From Oribacterium sinus (lineage in GTDB: Bacteria > Bacillota > Clostridia > Lachnospirales > Lachnospiraceae), in assembly GCF_014202695.1 (NCBI RefSeq), contig NZ_JACHHH010000011.1:44268-108267 (forward strand): a stretch of 64,000 bases of DNA, in the 5' to 3' direction. Positions 45,380-54,769 of this stretch are shown here, piece by piece. Below the pieces are notes generated by a model that saw nothing but the letters and a program-made list of their open reading frames with translations, did not search any database and was not told the DNA's origin. The stretch's first letter is position 1, and every line of letters starts with the position of its first letter. Position numbers and translations under genes: made by a program.

Positions 45380-46778
45380 CTTTCCCCAATGCTTCACATT
45401 TCTTCTTTGTCTTTAAGAAGCTTAAGAAGTCACTTTGTGCCGGATAGGCTAAAACCAGATATTTGTGCTCAGATAGGGCCTGTATTCCTTCCGGACTTTG
45501 CAAAATGTCCTCTGCAGCTCTTGCAGAAAGGGGATTTCCTTCTCCTACATTCTGTACAAGCTTTTCTCTCATTTCTTCTTTTGCACCGATAAAGAGGATC
45601 TCTTCCTGAATTTCCTTTTCCTTCACCAGCAAAGTAAGATTTGCCTTGGAAAGGCGGAACAGTTCTTCCTCCGTTTCACATCGCTCATTTTCCCCGGCAA
45701 GATTTTCGGACCATTTCTTAAAGAGCCCCTGCTTTTTATAACGCTTCTTACTGCCTAAAACCATAAGGCCATAGGACATTTCCAAATCTTCCTCTCTGGG
45801 AAGCTCCTTAGTGAAAAGATAAGGTACGGTAATCACAGCTACAGACAAAAAGCCTCCCAGGAAAATTCCCAAAATAGCATATTTGACTAAGGTTTTCTTG
45901 GAAATTCCTTGGGTTCCCAGAACTTCCTCTCCCTTTGCATCCTTCTCCTTTTTCTTCCAGTCGGCAAGGAGTGTGGAAAGCTTTTCCACCCTGTCTATTT
46001 TTTGCTGCTGCCTTTGCAAAAGAGGAAAGTTCTGCACATCCTGAAGCTGGCTGTTGTCCGGACTATAGTTTCCACTGTTTTTAGCTGTGTAAACGTTATC
46101 CGAAAGAATTTCCAGCTTATGTGCAGGAAGATTTTCATCCAATTCCGCCTTTTTTTCTTCTACATACGAAAGAACCGCATCTCCCATTTCCTTGGCAAGC
46201 TTCTCCGTACTTCCCACAAGATAGACAGAAACAATAGCACTTTTCTCATTTCCCTCTACATAGATGAGATCCGATAAATCTTTCTCTGCTACCTTTCCCC
46301 CCAGGCGCTTTGCGATATCGCTGTAAAATGTACCGCTTTGTAAAGCATCACTGTAGGCCTGACTTACCGCAGAAAGCCTTGCTGCAATTTCCTGATTGCT
46401 GAGAGTCTGTCCTCCCTCCTCTAAAGGAAGATAAAGATTGATATCTCTTTCCCCATAGGAAGTCGGGTCAATTTTCATCAAAGCGGAATCCGCCAAGCTT
46501 TCTCTCTCTGAAGAAAGCAAAGCTTCCAGTCTTTTCCGCTCATTTCCGGCATACTCCAAGGACTGTTCTTTTTCCTTCGCCTTCTTCTCCGCACTCTCCT
46601 CCGTGCTTTCAGTTTGACTTTCCGCCTTCTGGCTTTTCAAGGCCTTATAAAGCTTAAAAGAAGGTAGGGCTAAACCGCAAAGCACCGTAACAAGAAGAAT
46701 CCATATCCCTTTCCGTAAACATAAAGCCAGTAATCCGGGTAAATCCAAAACCACCTCTTCTTGCAGTTCTCTTTCCAT
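45354..46778 (-). CDS. Wzz-like chain-length / BY-kinase-modulator family membrane protein
   Basis: 474 residues. A short cytoplasmic N-terminus precedes TM1 (about 22-40), a long extracytoplasmic region rich in coiled coil (about 45-295) and TM2 (about 300-325, AILGIFLGGFLSVAVITVPY), the layout of polysaccharide co-polymerases such as YveK/CapA. A further 150-residue cytoplasmic domain resembles the nucleotide-binding fold of BY-kinases (ends ALGKEVLGVILY) but no Walker A motif is present, so kinase activity is unlikely. It may regulate export of a surface polysaccharide. The partner glycosyltransferases are not in the window. Its last codons form part of a palindromic arm. Confidence 0.7.
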   Translation of the reverse strand: MERELQEEVVLDLPGLLALCLRKGIWILLVTVLCGLALPSFKLYKALKSQKAESQTESTEESAEKKAKEKEQSLEYAGNERKRLEALLSSERESLADSALMKIDPTSYGERDINLYLPLEEGGQTLSNQEIAARLSAVSQAYSDALQSGTFYSDIAKRLGGKVAEKDLSDLIYVEGNEKSAIVSVYLVGSTEKLAKEMGDAVLSYVEEKKAELDENLPAHKLEILSDNVYTAKNSGNYSPDNSQLQDVQNFPLLQRQQQKIDRVEKLSTLLADWKKKEKDAKGEEVLGTQGISKKTLVKYAILGIFLGGFLSVAVITVPYLFTKELPREEDLEMSYGLMVLGSKKRYKKQGLFKKWSENLAGENERCETEEELFRLSKANLTLLVKEKEIQEEILFIGAKEEMREKLVQNVGEGNPLSARAAEDILQSPEGIQALSEHKYLVLAYPAQSDFLSFLKTKKKCEALGKEVLGVILY

Positions 46779-46805
46779 AAAATATAGTTCTCCTTTTTAT
46801 TCATA

Positions 46806-46839
46806 ACGAGTATCGTGCGCAAAGCGTGCGATATCTCGT
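46806..46839 (-). promoter_or_regulatory. leader hairpin upstream of the Wzz-like gene
   Basis: ACGAG-A-TATCG..CGC, loop TTT, GCG..CGATA-CTCGT on the minus strand, between the yqeB stop (46882) and the Wzz-like start. There is no T-run, so it is probably an RNA stability or translational element. Confidence 0.5.
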
Positions 46840-46881
46840 TTGTTTATCTTAAATCCTGTAATTCCTTATCTCTACAGCATT

Positions 46882-47682
46882 TTACTCTTTACAAAGCTCC
46901 CAAGGCAGAAAATGCAGTAGAGCCTCCAGTACGCCGCCTCCGATAGCTCTTGCCTTGTCGGAAACATTCCGATACTCCACCGCTGCACCTCTGGGATCCA
47001 CATCTCCCGCCTTCATACCGGGAAATACGGAAATGCCTTCCTGTAACATTCCTCGAATAATTCCGGAGATTTCCGTCCGCATAGGAATACCGTTTACTAC
47101 TCCGCAAATATCTCCGGCCTCCACCAAAGTACCGATGGGAAGGGTTTGTTCCAAGATTCCTTCTGCCGGTGCCCGAAGCACCCTTTCTTTCCCATATCCG
47201 CCAATGATTCCGGGAATGCCGGTATTGGGAATGGCGGATCCCTTAAGGATCACTCTTCCCAAATCATGACCTCTTTTGCTTTCTATGACTGCATGGCAAT
47301 CTACGCCGGCAGTAAATCCGGGGCCTATGCCGATAACAAGTCTTGCATCCTCCATACCGGTTCCCAGATTCTTCTTGGCAAGAATAGCATCCACCACAGC
47401 ATCCGCTTGTAAGCTGTGCAGAAAGCTCTTTCCTTCATCCACAACCACAGGAACCTTTTTTTGGGAAATTGCTTCATGTATTTCCTCCAAGCTCTCCGCC
47501 CGAACCGCCGTAACACCTTCCACACTGCACTCCCCCAAGCGAATCGCTTCCGAAAAAGCAACATTTCTCCGAACTGCTGTGGGAATCGCCAAATCACTGT
47601 GGCAAACGGATATCCCCGCACGATACAACCTAATGGAAATTCCCGTTGCCAAATCTCCTGCTCCCCGGATAAATACGAGCAT
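46882..47682 (-). CDS. yqeB: selenium-dependent molybdenum hydroxylase system protein YqeB
   Basis: 266 residues of the EF2563/YqeB family. The Rossmann-like N-terminus VFIRGAGDLATGISIRLYRA is diagnostic, followed by VVDEGKSFLHSLQADAVVDA, LVIGIGPGFTAGVDCHAVIE and a biotinyl-like C-terminal part (APAEGILEQTLPIGTLVEAG). These proteins accompany selenium-dependent xanthine/purine hydroxylases and are needed for their maturation; the exact reaction is unknown. It is divergent from yqeC across 250 bp. AAAGGAAGG precedes the ATG. Confidence 0.9.
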   Translation of the reverse strand: MLVFIRGAGDLATGISIRLYRAGISVCHSDLAIPTAVRRNVAFSEAIRLGECSVEGVTAVRAESLEEIHEAISQKKVPVVVDEGKSFLHSLQADAVVDAILAKKNLGTGMEDARLVIGIGPGFTAGVDCHAVIESKRGHDLGRVILKGSAIPNTGIPGIIGGYGKERVLRAPAEGILEQTLPIGTLVEAGDICGVVNGIPMRTEISGIIRGMLQEGISVFPGMKAGDVDPRGAAVEYRNVSDKARAIGGGVLEALLHFLPWELCKE

Positions 47683-47933
47683 AAAACCTTCCTTTCAGAA
47701 AAACAAATCTTCTGGCAAAAAAGAAAATATCACCTATAATGTCATCAGACAAGAACTTATAGAGCTATAAAAACTCCTGTAAGAGCTTTCATAACAAAAA
47801 CCCTCACGCTATCAGACTTTGATTTTTGATTCTACCATAAGTCTTAAAAAGAACATAGTTTTTTTGAAAAACCGTAAGCAAAAGGATAGAAAGCCGATTG
47901 GATAAAACAGGTTTTCATAAGAAAGGAGACACT

Positions 47934-48905
47934 TTGACGAAACAGCAAGGACAAATCGGTGACAATCCGCAAAGTAAACTTATTCGAATTCCTCTTTCGG
48001 AAGCTCTCGGCATTAAAAAAGGAGTCAACGCCATTATTGGAAGCGGAGGAAAAAGTAGCCTATTAAAGTCTCTTTCCCTTGAGCTGTCTCAAAAAGGCTC
48101 CGTGCTTCTCACTACCTCCACCCATATCCTCCCCTTTTCTCATTGTGAAAATATCTGTTTCTCAGATGAAAATGTTTCCATCTCCGATGAGAATATTTCA
48201 ATTCTCAATGAAAATGCTTTAATTTCCAATGAGAATGTTTCAATTCTTAATGGAAATGCTTTAATTTCCAATGAGAATGTTTCAAGCCTCAATAAAAATA
48301 TTTTAACTCTCAATGAAAAAATTTTACTTCTCGGTAAAGATACTCACTCCGAAGAAGCTTTGGAAAATTCGAATACTCTCCTTCAAAGCAAAGTTCTATC
48401 CTTATGGGATAAGTCCCAAAATCCCATTTTATGTTTGGGAACTCTGGAAACAAATGGCAAGCTTTCTCCTTTTCCCCTACCCTTCTCTGCCATTGAGCAA
48501 ATGGCAGACTTTGTCTTGGTGGAGGCGGACGGCTCTAAACGATTACCTGGAAAAGCCCATGGCCGGAATGAGCCGGAGATTCCTAAGGAGAGCCAAAGAA
48601 CTGTACTTGTGTTCGGAGCTTCCGCCCTTCATAAACCTATTTCTGAAGTCATTCATAGAGTGGAAATTTTCCAAAACTTTTTCACTCCATCCTTAGCCCC
48701 CGACACTCTAATGACTAAGGAGCTTCTCTTGCAGGCTTTCCGTAAAGAAAATCTGGGGGACTGCCTTTTTGTGAATCAGTTAGATTGTCTCACAAAAAAA
48801 GAAGCAGAAGAACTGCTTCTTTTCTTACAAAAGGGCTTAGGGAAAATGGTTTGTGGCGGATCTTTAAAAGAAGGATCCGCTCATCCCGAAGTACTTCTTT
48901 TGTGA
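47934..48905 (+). CDS. yqeC: selenium-dependent hydroxylase accessory protein YqeC
   Basis: About 323 residues from a TTG at 47934, chosen because AAAGGAG is 5 nt upstream; another TTG at 47898 has a poorer site. P-loop-like NAIIGSGGKSSLLKSLSLEL and VLLTTSTHILPF begin the protein, and DFVLVEADGSKRLPGKAHGR with NEPEIP are family hallmarks. Between them is a 63-residue tract of nine heptad-like repeats (DENVSIS/NENALIS) that is not part of the normal family, whose members are about 230-260 residues. It works with YqeB and MocA-like proteins on molybdenum cofactor of selenium-dependent hydroxylases. Confidence 0.85.
   Translation: MTKQQGQIGDNPQSKLIRIPLSEALGIKKGVNAIIGSGGKSSLLKSLSLELSQKGSVLLTTSTHILPFSHCENICFSDENVSISDENISILNENALISNENVSILNGNALISNENVSSLNKNILTLNEKILLLGKDTHSEEALENSNTLLQSKVLSLWDKSQNPILCLGTLETNGKLSPFPLPFSAIEQMADFVLVEADGSKRLPGKAHGRNEPEIPKESQRTVLVFGASALHKPISEVIHRVEIFQNFFTPSLAPDTLMTKELLLQAFRKENLGDCLFVNQLDCLTKKEAEELLLFLQKGLGKMVCGGSLKEGSAHPEVLLL
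48144..48332. repeat. 21-bp in-frame minisatellite in yqeC, nine copies
   Basis: Nine codon-aligned 21-bp units. The most regular are AATGAGAATGTTTCAATTCT-type and AATGAAAATGCTTTAATTTC-type, which partly alternate and hint at a 42-bp higher-order unit. They encode (S/L)(D/N)EN(V/I/A)(S/L)I heptads. Confidence 0.95.
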
Positions 48906-48956
48906 AGATATATTTTTTGAAATATGGGTTTCGTTTAAAGCCGCCTTTTATAAATT

Positions 48957-49658
48957 TTATAATCGCATCCGAAGAAGCTGTTCCATCTTTAGAATAGCTT
49001 CTTCCGTGTCCACATCCCAAAGCTCAAATTCTCTTTCCACCGGAATCTTATGAATTTCTTCCACCGAAATCATGCCGGATTTTAAAAGCACGCCTCCGCC
49101 ATGATCTCCGGTTAAATTCCGCAGATTTTCAAAGTACTTCTTTGGAAAAATTACCGGATTCCCCCCTTCCCCCTGATAGCTCAAACGGTAAATCTCCTCC
49201 GAATTCTCTGAAAAAGCATCCACAAGATTTCTTAGGCTTTCCTCAGAAAGCAAGGGCTGATCCCCTGTTAAAAACATGCAGGCATCCCAGGACTTGGCTT
49301 GTTCCGAGGAAAGAGCTACACGAATGGTATCACTCTGTTCACTCTCTTCATGCATCAAAACGGAAAAATGCATTTCTTTGGCCAGCTGTTCCACCTCTTT
49401 AAAACGAGTCACTACCAAAGGCGTATCCAGAACAGTCTTCCCGCCCTTTCCACGTTTCTTTTTTTCCTGTACTGTAGCATCACTGTCCTGAATTCGTTCA
49501 GAAAGAGACCCCACCGCCTGATAATTATAGAAAAAATGGGATAAGGTATGAAAGGTATAGGAAATCATGGGCTTTCCCGCTATTCTTTCCAATAATTTAT
49601 TTTTTCCGAAGCGTCTGCTCCAGCCTGAGGCCATCACCACAAAGCCCAAATGTTTCAT
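48957..49658 (-). CDS. MocA-like molybdenum cofactor nucleotidyltransferase
   Basis: 233 residues of the NTP_transf_3 family. GFVVMASGWSRRFGKNKLLE is the nucleotide loop (GxSxRxGxxK), ACMFLTGDQPLLSEESLRNL gives the metal Asp, and GNPVIFPKKYFENLRNLTGD matches MocA/xanthine dehydrogenase accessory proteins. A Lys/Arg/Gly-rich insert (about residues 50-80, QEKKKRGKGGK) interrupts the first half. It would add CMP to molybdopterin for a hydroxylase. It lies 80 bp after guaD in the purine operon. Confidence 0.8.
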   Translation of the reverse strand: MKHLGFVVMASGWSRRFGKNKLLERIAGKPMISYTFHTLSHFFYNYQAVGSLSERIQDSDATVQEKKKRGKGGKTVLDTPLVVTRFKEVEQLAKEMHFSVLMHEESEQSDTIRVALSSEQAKSWDACMFLTGDQPLLSEESLRNLVDAFSENSEEIYRLSYQGEGGNPVIFPKKYFENLRNLTGDHGGGVLLKSGMISVEEIHKIPVEREFELWDVDTEEAILKMEQLLRMRL

Positions 49659-49738
49659 TATCTCTTCCTTCCCTATACCTACGCAAAACTATCTTCTTTT
49701 CCCAAAAACTCTTATTCCGCAAAAGAAGCTCTTATCCT

Positions 49739-50998
49739 TTAAAAAAGCTGTCTGCCCTGTACGAATTTTGCCTGCAGGCGGGCACTTTCTTCTCCGGTAT
49801 ACAAAAGCACTTCCAAGCGTTCCTTCACCGTTTGCTTTCGAACACTTCTTCTTTTTTCATGGAAGACTAAAGCATCCGCTTCGTAGCCGGGGAGAAAAGA
49901 TCCCACCTTTCCAAAAAAGCTTCCCCCTGAGAGAGTTGCCAAGCAAAAGGCTTCTTCCAAAGTAAGGGGGGCAAGGCTTTGATCCATGAGGCGGAAACGA
50001 AGCTTTGATACGGAAATGGCATCGGTGATGGCTCTTAGCATGGAGAGGTTTGCTCCTCCGGCCACATCCGTTCCCAAGCCGACCTTCACATTTTCCTCTA
50101 AGAAATAGCGAATAGGAGCCGCTCCGGAACAAAGGTTCGTGTTGGACTGGGGACAATGGCAAATCATCGTTCCCCTCGCCTTTAAGGCGGATAGCTCTTC
50201 TCCCTCCGTATATACGCAATGAGCCATGATGCTGTTTTCCAAAAGACCGTAGCGGTCATAGGTATCTCCGTAATGCTTTGCGTCGGGACAAAGCCCCTTT
50301 ACCCAGGCAATCTCTCCCGGATTTTCCGACAAATGGGATTGCACCGGAAGCTTGTATTCCTTCGCCAGCTTTCCTAAACCCTCCATCAAAGCATCCGAAC
50401 AGGTAGGGGTAAATCTCGGCGTAAGAATCGGCTTACAGTTCTGCCATTCCTTAGGAATCTCCGAAAGCCATTCCTTGGTGTTTTTAAGGGATTCCTCCGC
50501 AGTATGCTCCGTTAAATACTCCGGAGAATTTCGATCCATATTGACCTTTCCCACATAGGAAACTAAACCGCTCTCTTCCAAAAGCTTCATAAGAAGCAAG
50601 GTAGCATTCTTGTGAAGAGTAGCAAAGATTACCGCTCTGGTGGTGGCACTTCCCCGTAAGTCCTCCACAAAATCCCGATAGCCTCTTTCAGCATAGTCCA
50701 AGTTCTGATATTTGGCTTCCTCCGGAAAGGTGTTGACATTCAACCAATCCAAAAGCTCCAAGTCCATCTTGGTCCCTCGGAAACCATACTGAGGAGCATG
50801 TAAGTGGAGATCCACCATTCCAGGAAGAATTAAATCTCCGGAATAATCCTTGATTTCCACAGAAGACAGTTCCTTAGGAAGACTGTCATAAACCCCTTGG
50901 CATAACCCATCCTTTATGTGCAGATAGGCATTTTCCTTACAAACCAGGGTCTTTAAATTCTCACTGTAACAAATATCTCCTCGAAGCAAATACTCCAT
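49739..50998 (-). CDS. guaD: guanine deaminase
   Basis: 419 residues. Amidohydrolase with LPGMVDLHLHAPQYGFRG (HxH and the guanine-specific APQ/RG), LPVQSHLSENPGEIAWVKGL, NSIMAHCVYTEGEEL and VGLGTDVAGGANLSM. It converts guanine to xanthine and ammonia. AAGGAGG precedes the ATG, 21 bp after the purine permease stop. It feeds the xanthine step that the YqeB/YqeC/MocA-dependent hydroxylase would catalyse. Confidence 0.93.
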   Translation of the reverse strand: MEYLLRGDICYSENLKTLVCKENAYLHIKDGLCQGVYDSLPKELSSVEIKDYSGDLILPGMVDLHLHAPQYGFRGTKMDLELLDWLNVNTFPEEAKYQNLDYAERGYRDFVEDLRGSATTRAVIFATLHKNATLLLMKLLEESGLVSYVGKVNMDRNSPEYLTEHTAEESLKNTKEWLSEIPKEWQNCKPILTPRFTPTCSDALMEGLGKLAKEYKLPVQSHLSENPGEIAWVKGLCPDAKHYGDTYDRYGLLENSIMAHCVYTEGEELSALKARGTMICHCPQSNTNLCSGAAPIRYFLEENVKVGLGTDVAGGANLSMLRAITDAISVSKLRFRLMDQSLAPLTLEEAFCLATLSGGSFFGKVGSFLPGYEADALVFHEKRRSVRKQTVKERLEVLLYTGEESARLQAKFVQGRQLF

Positions 50999-51019
50999 GG
51001 GTTCCTCCTTATATGAAGC

Positions 51020-52378
51020 TTACAACATGATGTACTTCAAAATAAAGATGAGCGACAGTACATACATCAGCGGTGTCAACTCCTTGGACTTCCCTGTGAA
51101 AAGATGAAGCACGGTGTAGCTGATGATACCGAAAGCAATTCCCTCGGAAATGGAATAGGTAAAGCCCATAGCACAGATACAGATAAATGCTGGAATAGCC
51201 TTTACCATGTCGTCCCAATCAATCTTCGTTACCTGCTGCATCATGAAAAATCCTACAACAATCAAAGCCGGTGCTGTAGCAAAGGATGGAATAGCAAGGA
51301 AAATCGGAGAAAGGAATAGAGATACCAGGAAGAGTCCCGCCGTCACCAATGCTGTCAAACCGGATCTTCCTCCCTCTGCAATACCGGATGCGGATTCCGC
51401 AAAGGTCGTAATAGTAGAGGTTCCCAAAACAGCGCCTGCTGTAGTTCCTAAGGCATCCGCCAAAAGAGCGCCCTTAATAGCAGGCAGCTTTCCCTCTTCA
51501 TCCAGCATATTCGCCTTGGATGCGCAACCGATTAAGGTTCCCAGGGTATCAAAAACATCCACAAAAAGGAAAGCAAAAACAACTACCAGGAAATTCAAAG
51601 AAAACACATTGCTTAAATCCATCTTAAAGAAGGTGGGCGCAATAGAGCTGGGTACAGAAATCAGGGAGCTTGGAATCAAGCTGTAAAAGCCTGCCTCAGG
51701 ATTAGGAACATAAAGGCCTGTCAACTGACAAAAAATACCCAAAACCCAAGTAACAATAATACCGATTAGGATGTGGCCTTTAATATTCTTTACTACCAAA
51801 ATAGAAGTTACCAGTACACCGATTAACGCCAGAACCACGGTAATTCCTTCAGAAGCAAAACTTCCCGCTTCAATAGACTTCTTAAAAGAGAAAAGAGTTA
51901 CCAGTGTAGCTCCGTCCACAACAATGTGAGCGTTCTGAAAACCGATAAAGGTAATAAAAAAGCCGATTCCCACAGCTACCGCCACTTTCAAGCTCTTAGG
52001 AATCGCATTGAACATTGCCTCTCGTACATTGGTCAAAGATAGAAGGATAAAAATAATGCCTTCTACAAAAACCGCTGCCAACGCCGTTTCCCAGTTATAG
52101 CCCATCCCCAATACCACCGTATAGGAAAAATAAGCATTCAATCCCATACCTGCGGAAAGCACGAAGGGAAGGTTTGCCAGAATTGCCATAAAGAAGCTGG
52201 CCAGGGCAGAGGCTAAGGCTGTTGCGGTAAAAACAGATCCCGCATCCATTCCGGAAGCCCCAAGAATTCTGGGATTCACCGCCAAGATGTAAGCCATGGT
52301 CATAAAGCTGGTGACTCCCGCAATGACCTCCGTCTTTACATCCGTGTTCTTTTCTTTCAGTTTGAAAAATTTCTCCAT
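51020..52378 (-). CDS. pbuG: NCS2-family purine permease (AzgA/PbuG type)
   Basis: About 452 residues from the ATG at 52378 (AGGGGGA upstream). There are twelve to fourteen membrane segments. Family motifs: EVIAGVTSFMTMAYILAVNP and ILGASGMDAGSVFTATALAS near the N-terminus, LSAGMGLNAYFSYTVVLGMG, and VFAFLFVDVFDTLGTLIGCA in the second core repeat. It imports hypoxanthine, guanine or adenine with protons. It starts the operon permease-guaD-mocA-like. Confidence 0.92.
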   Translation of the reverse strand: MEKFFKLKEKNTDVKTEVIAGVTSFMTMAYILAVNPRILGASGMDAGSVFTATALASALASFFMAILANLPFVLSAGMGLNAYFSYTVVLGMGYNWETALAAVFVEGIIFILLSLTNVREAMFNAIPKSLKVAVAVGIGFFITFIGFQNAHIVVDGATLVTLFSFKKSIEAGSFASEGITVVLALIGVLVTSILVVKNIKGHILIGIIVTWVLGIFCQLTGLYVPNPEAGFYSLIPSSLISVPSSIAPTFFKMDLSNVFSLNFLVVVFAFLFVDVFDTLGTLIGCASKANMLDEEGKLPAIKGALLADALGTTAGAVLGTSTITTFAESASGIAEGGRSGLTALVTAGLFLVSLFLSPIFLAIPSFATAPALIVVGFFMMQQVTKIDWDDMVKAIPAFICICAMGFTYSISEGIAFGIISYTVLHLFTGKSKELTPLMYVLSLIFILKYIML

Positions 52379-52793
52379 CTGTCGTCCCCCTATGAAAAAA
52401 AATAGACTGTATATGAAAACGGGTAGTGACTTCACGACATGTTCCTACTCGTCCTCAAGCATGTTTTGCCTCCCTAGCCCTCTATTTTACTCCATTTGCT
52501 GCTTTTGTAATGTCTCCTTCCTTCGAAAACACCCCTTACTAAACTTACTCGCTATACAGGAGATTGTACATCAAGTCTCGTAAAAGAACACCAAATATTT
52601 TCATTTCTACACTTTTTCTCAATAAACACATTTCGTCTTGGATATTTTGCATAGTAACACTCTGTCAAAATGAGAGAGTTTTTTATTGTTTTGGTAAATA
52701 TCTTATGGCACAAAAGGCAAATTTATGCAATAATCAGTATAACACTCTTCAAATAAGCTAATTTATTAGTTATTTTTTATAGGGGGCATAAAT
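52379..52793. other. 415-bp divergent spacer between the purine permease and ade
   Basis: No purine riboswitch core (TTTCTACC / CCGTAAA type) was found on either strand. On the minus strand a hairpin ACG-GTAG ... CTAC-CGT lies about 30-65 nt before the permease start. On the plus strand a TATAAC box (52739-52744) has no convincing -35. Otherwise nothing recognised. Confidence 0.5.
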
Positions 52794-54503
52794 ATGAATA
52801 ATCGATTACAAGCAATTCTCTCGAAAGTTTGTTTAAAGGAAAAGGAAGCCGATCTGGTTATGAAAAATGCCCGCATTCTGGATGTTTTTACCGGCAGTAT
52901 TTATTCCGGGGATGTGGCTGTTTCCCGGGGCTATATCGCCGGAATCGGGGAATATCGGGGCAAGAAGGAAATCGATGCCAAGGGACAATTTCTGGTTCCC
53001 GGTTTTATAGATGCCCATTTGCATCCGGAATCCACCATGGTGACTCCCCATGAATTAATCACTCTGGCAGCTTTAAAGGGAACCACCTGCTTTATTGTGG
53101 ACCCCCATGAAGCCTGCAATGTTTCCGGTAAAGAGGGTATCGATTACATTTTACAACAAAGCGAGAAAAGTCCCGCCAATGCCTTTGTGATGCTTCCTTC
53201 CTGTGTCCCCTCCACGGAGATTGACGACAACGGCGCTGTCTTTTCCGCAGAGGATATGAAGGAATATCTGGAGAATCCCCGCATCTTAGGGCTTGGAGAG
53301 GTAATGGATGATTATAGCGTGATTCATCGGGAAAAGAAAATGATGGAAAAGCTCTCGCTGTTTTCCCGGCATGTTTTAGACGGTCATGCCCCCTTTCTTC
53401 CAAAAGAAGACTTACAGGCCTATGCCTTAAACGGCATTCAAACAGATCATGAGGCGGTGGATTTTGACTATGCCCTGGAGCAGATTCGTGCGGGAATGCA
53501 CATCCATATCCGGGAAGGCTCCGCTGCAAGAAATTTGGAGGCTTTGGTTAAGGGAATACTGGCTCACAAAATCGATACCAGAGCATTTTCCTTCTGTACC
53601 GATGATAAGCACATTGAAGATATCATAAGAGAGGGGCATATCTCCCACGCCGTTCGAAAGGCTATTGCACTGGGGCTCCCCACCTGCTCCGCCTACCAAA
53701 TGGCCACCATTAATACCGCGGAATGTTACGGCCTATCTCATCTGGGGGCTATCGCTGTGGGCAGACAGGCGGATTTTCTTCTGATTTCCGATCTGGAAAA
53801 GGTCGAAATCACCGCTGTATATTATAAAGGAAAGAAAGTGGTGGAAGACGAGCATTTACGCATTCCCCGCTGTCCCTCAAAGCTGAAGAAAACCGTTCAC
53901 CTCTCTCCTCTTAAAGAAAAGGCTTTTCGTTTACCCATTTCCAAGCAGGAAGTAAATGTCATTGCCATGGAAGAAGGGCAGATTACCACCAAACGTTTAC
54001 AGGTGATGCTGAAACGATGCGGCAATTTTACCGGAGAAGAATATCCGGAATATCAGAAAATCGCCGTAATAGAACGGCATAAGGGAAGCGGAAAAATCGG
54101 ATTGGGCATCTGCCAGGGCTACGGCATCCATGGGGGAGCCATTGCCAGCTCCGTCAGTCATGATTCCCACAACCTGATTGTGATTGGGGACAATGACCGG
54201 GATATGTGCTTAGCCGTCAATGAACTCATCCGCCTGCAGGGTGGATTTGTGCTGGTGCAGGGAGGAAAGGTTTACGATTCTCTGGCCCTTCCTATTATGG
54301 GGCTGATGTGTGATTGCGGTTTTGTGGAAGCGAACGCGCATCTGGAAAACATGAAGCAAAAAGCCCACGAAATGGGAGTCCCCAGGGGAATGGATCCCTT
54401 TATCAGTATGTCCTTCCTGGCTTTACCGGTAATACCGGAGATTCGCATCACCCCAAGAGGGCTTTGTCTGGTGCAGAACGGGAAGCCGAGGTTGATTCAG
54501 TAA
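52794..54503 (+). CDS. ade: adenine deaminase
   Basis: 569 residues. Metal motif GFIDAHLHPESTMVTPHEL, FIVDPHEACNVSG, ILGLGEVMDDYSVIH, LDGHAPFLPKED, and FSFCTDDKHIEDI with the catalytic acid Asp. The C-terminal half (VIERHKGSGKIGLGICQGYG, SHDSHNLIVIGDND) is typical of bacterial Ade/AdeC. It deaminates adenine to hypoxanthine. GGGGG precedes the ATG. It is divergent from the permease-guaD operon and completes the local purine-base pathway. Confidence 0.96.
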   Translation: MNNRLQAILSKVCLKEKEADLVMKNARILDVFTGSIYSGDVAVSRGYIAGIGEYRGKKEIDAKGQFLVPGFIDAHLHPESTMVTPHELITLAALKGTTCFIVDPHEACNVSGKEGIDYILQQSEKSPANAFVMLPSCVPSTEIDDNGAVFSAEDMKEYLENPRILGLGEVMDDYSVIHREKKMMEKLSLFSRHVLDGHAPFLPKEDLQAYALNGIQTDHEAVDFDYALEQIRAGMHIHIREGSAARNLEALVKGILAHKIDTRAFSFCTDDKHIEDIIREGHISHAVRKAIALGLPTCSAYQMATINTAECYGLSHLGAIAVGRQADFLLISDLEKVEITAVYYKGKKVVEDEHLRIPRCPSKLKKTVHLSPLKEKAFRLPISKQEVNVIAMEEGQITTKRLQVMLKRCGNFTGEEYPEYQKIAVIERHKGSGKIGLGICQGYGIHGGAIASSVSHDSHNLIVIGDNDRDMCLAVNELIRLQGGFVLVQGGKVYDSLALPIMGLMCDCGFVEANAHLENMKQKAHEMGVPRGMDPFISMSFLALPVIPEIRITPRGLCLVQNGKPRLIQ

Positions 54504-54509
54504 GAAAGA

Positions 54510-54527
54510 GTACCATACTGCATAAAA
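54510..54527. repeat. possible end fragment of the palindromic element
   Basis: CCATACTGCATAAAA matches the outer end of the element (CCTATACTGCATAAAA) with one base missing, just after the ade stop. No partner end was found, so this is either a remnant or chance. Confidence 0.3.
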
Positions 54528-54769
54528 TTCCCATTTGGCATCCGCCCGAGCTTCCCCCTCTTTAGATATAACCATTTTCTATATCCAGTTCAAAGAAATC
54601 TATTCTTTACAATACCGCCTCTTTTCTTTAGGATAGAAACATTACAAAGGACGTTTTTTTCTATAGAAATAAGAACTTTTGAAAACCGTAAATCTTGACC
54701 TGAAATACTTTACTCGATTTTTATAGAAAGAAGGATTCCAAATATATTTTCTGAAATGAGGGAGTTAGT

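Noticed and set aside
52379..52793. Purine riboswitch upstream of the purine permease or ade.
   Set aside because: The conserved core sequences were not found on either strand.
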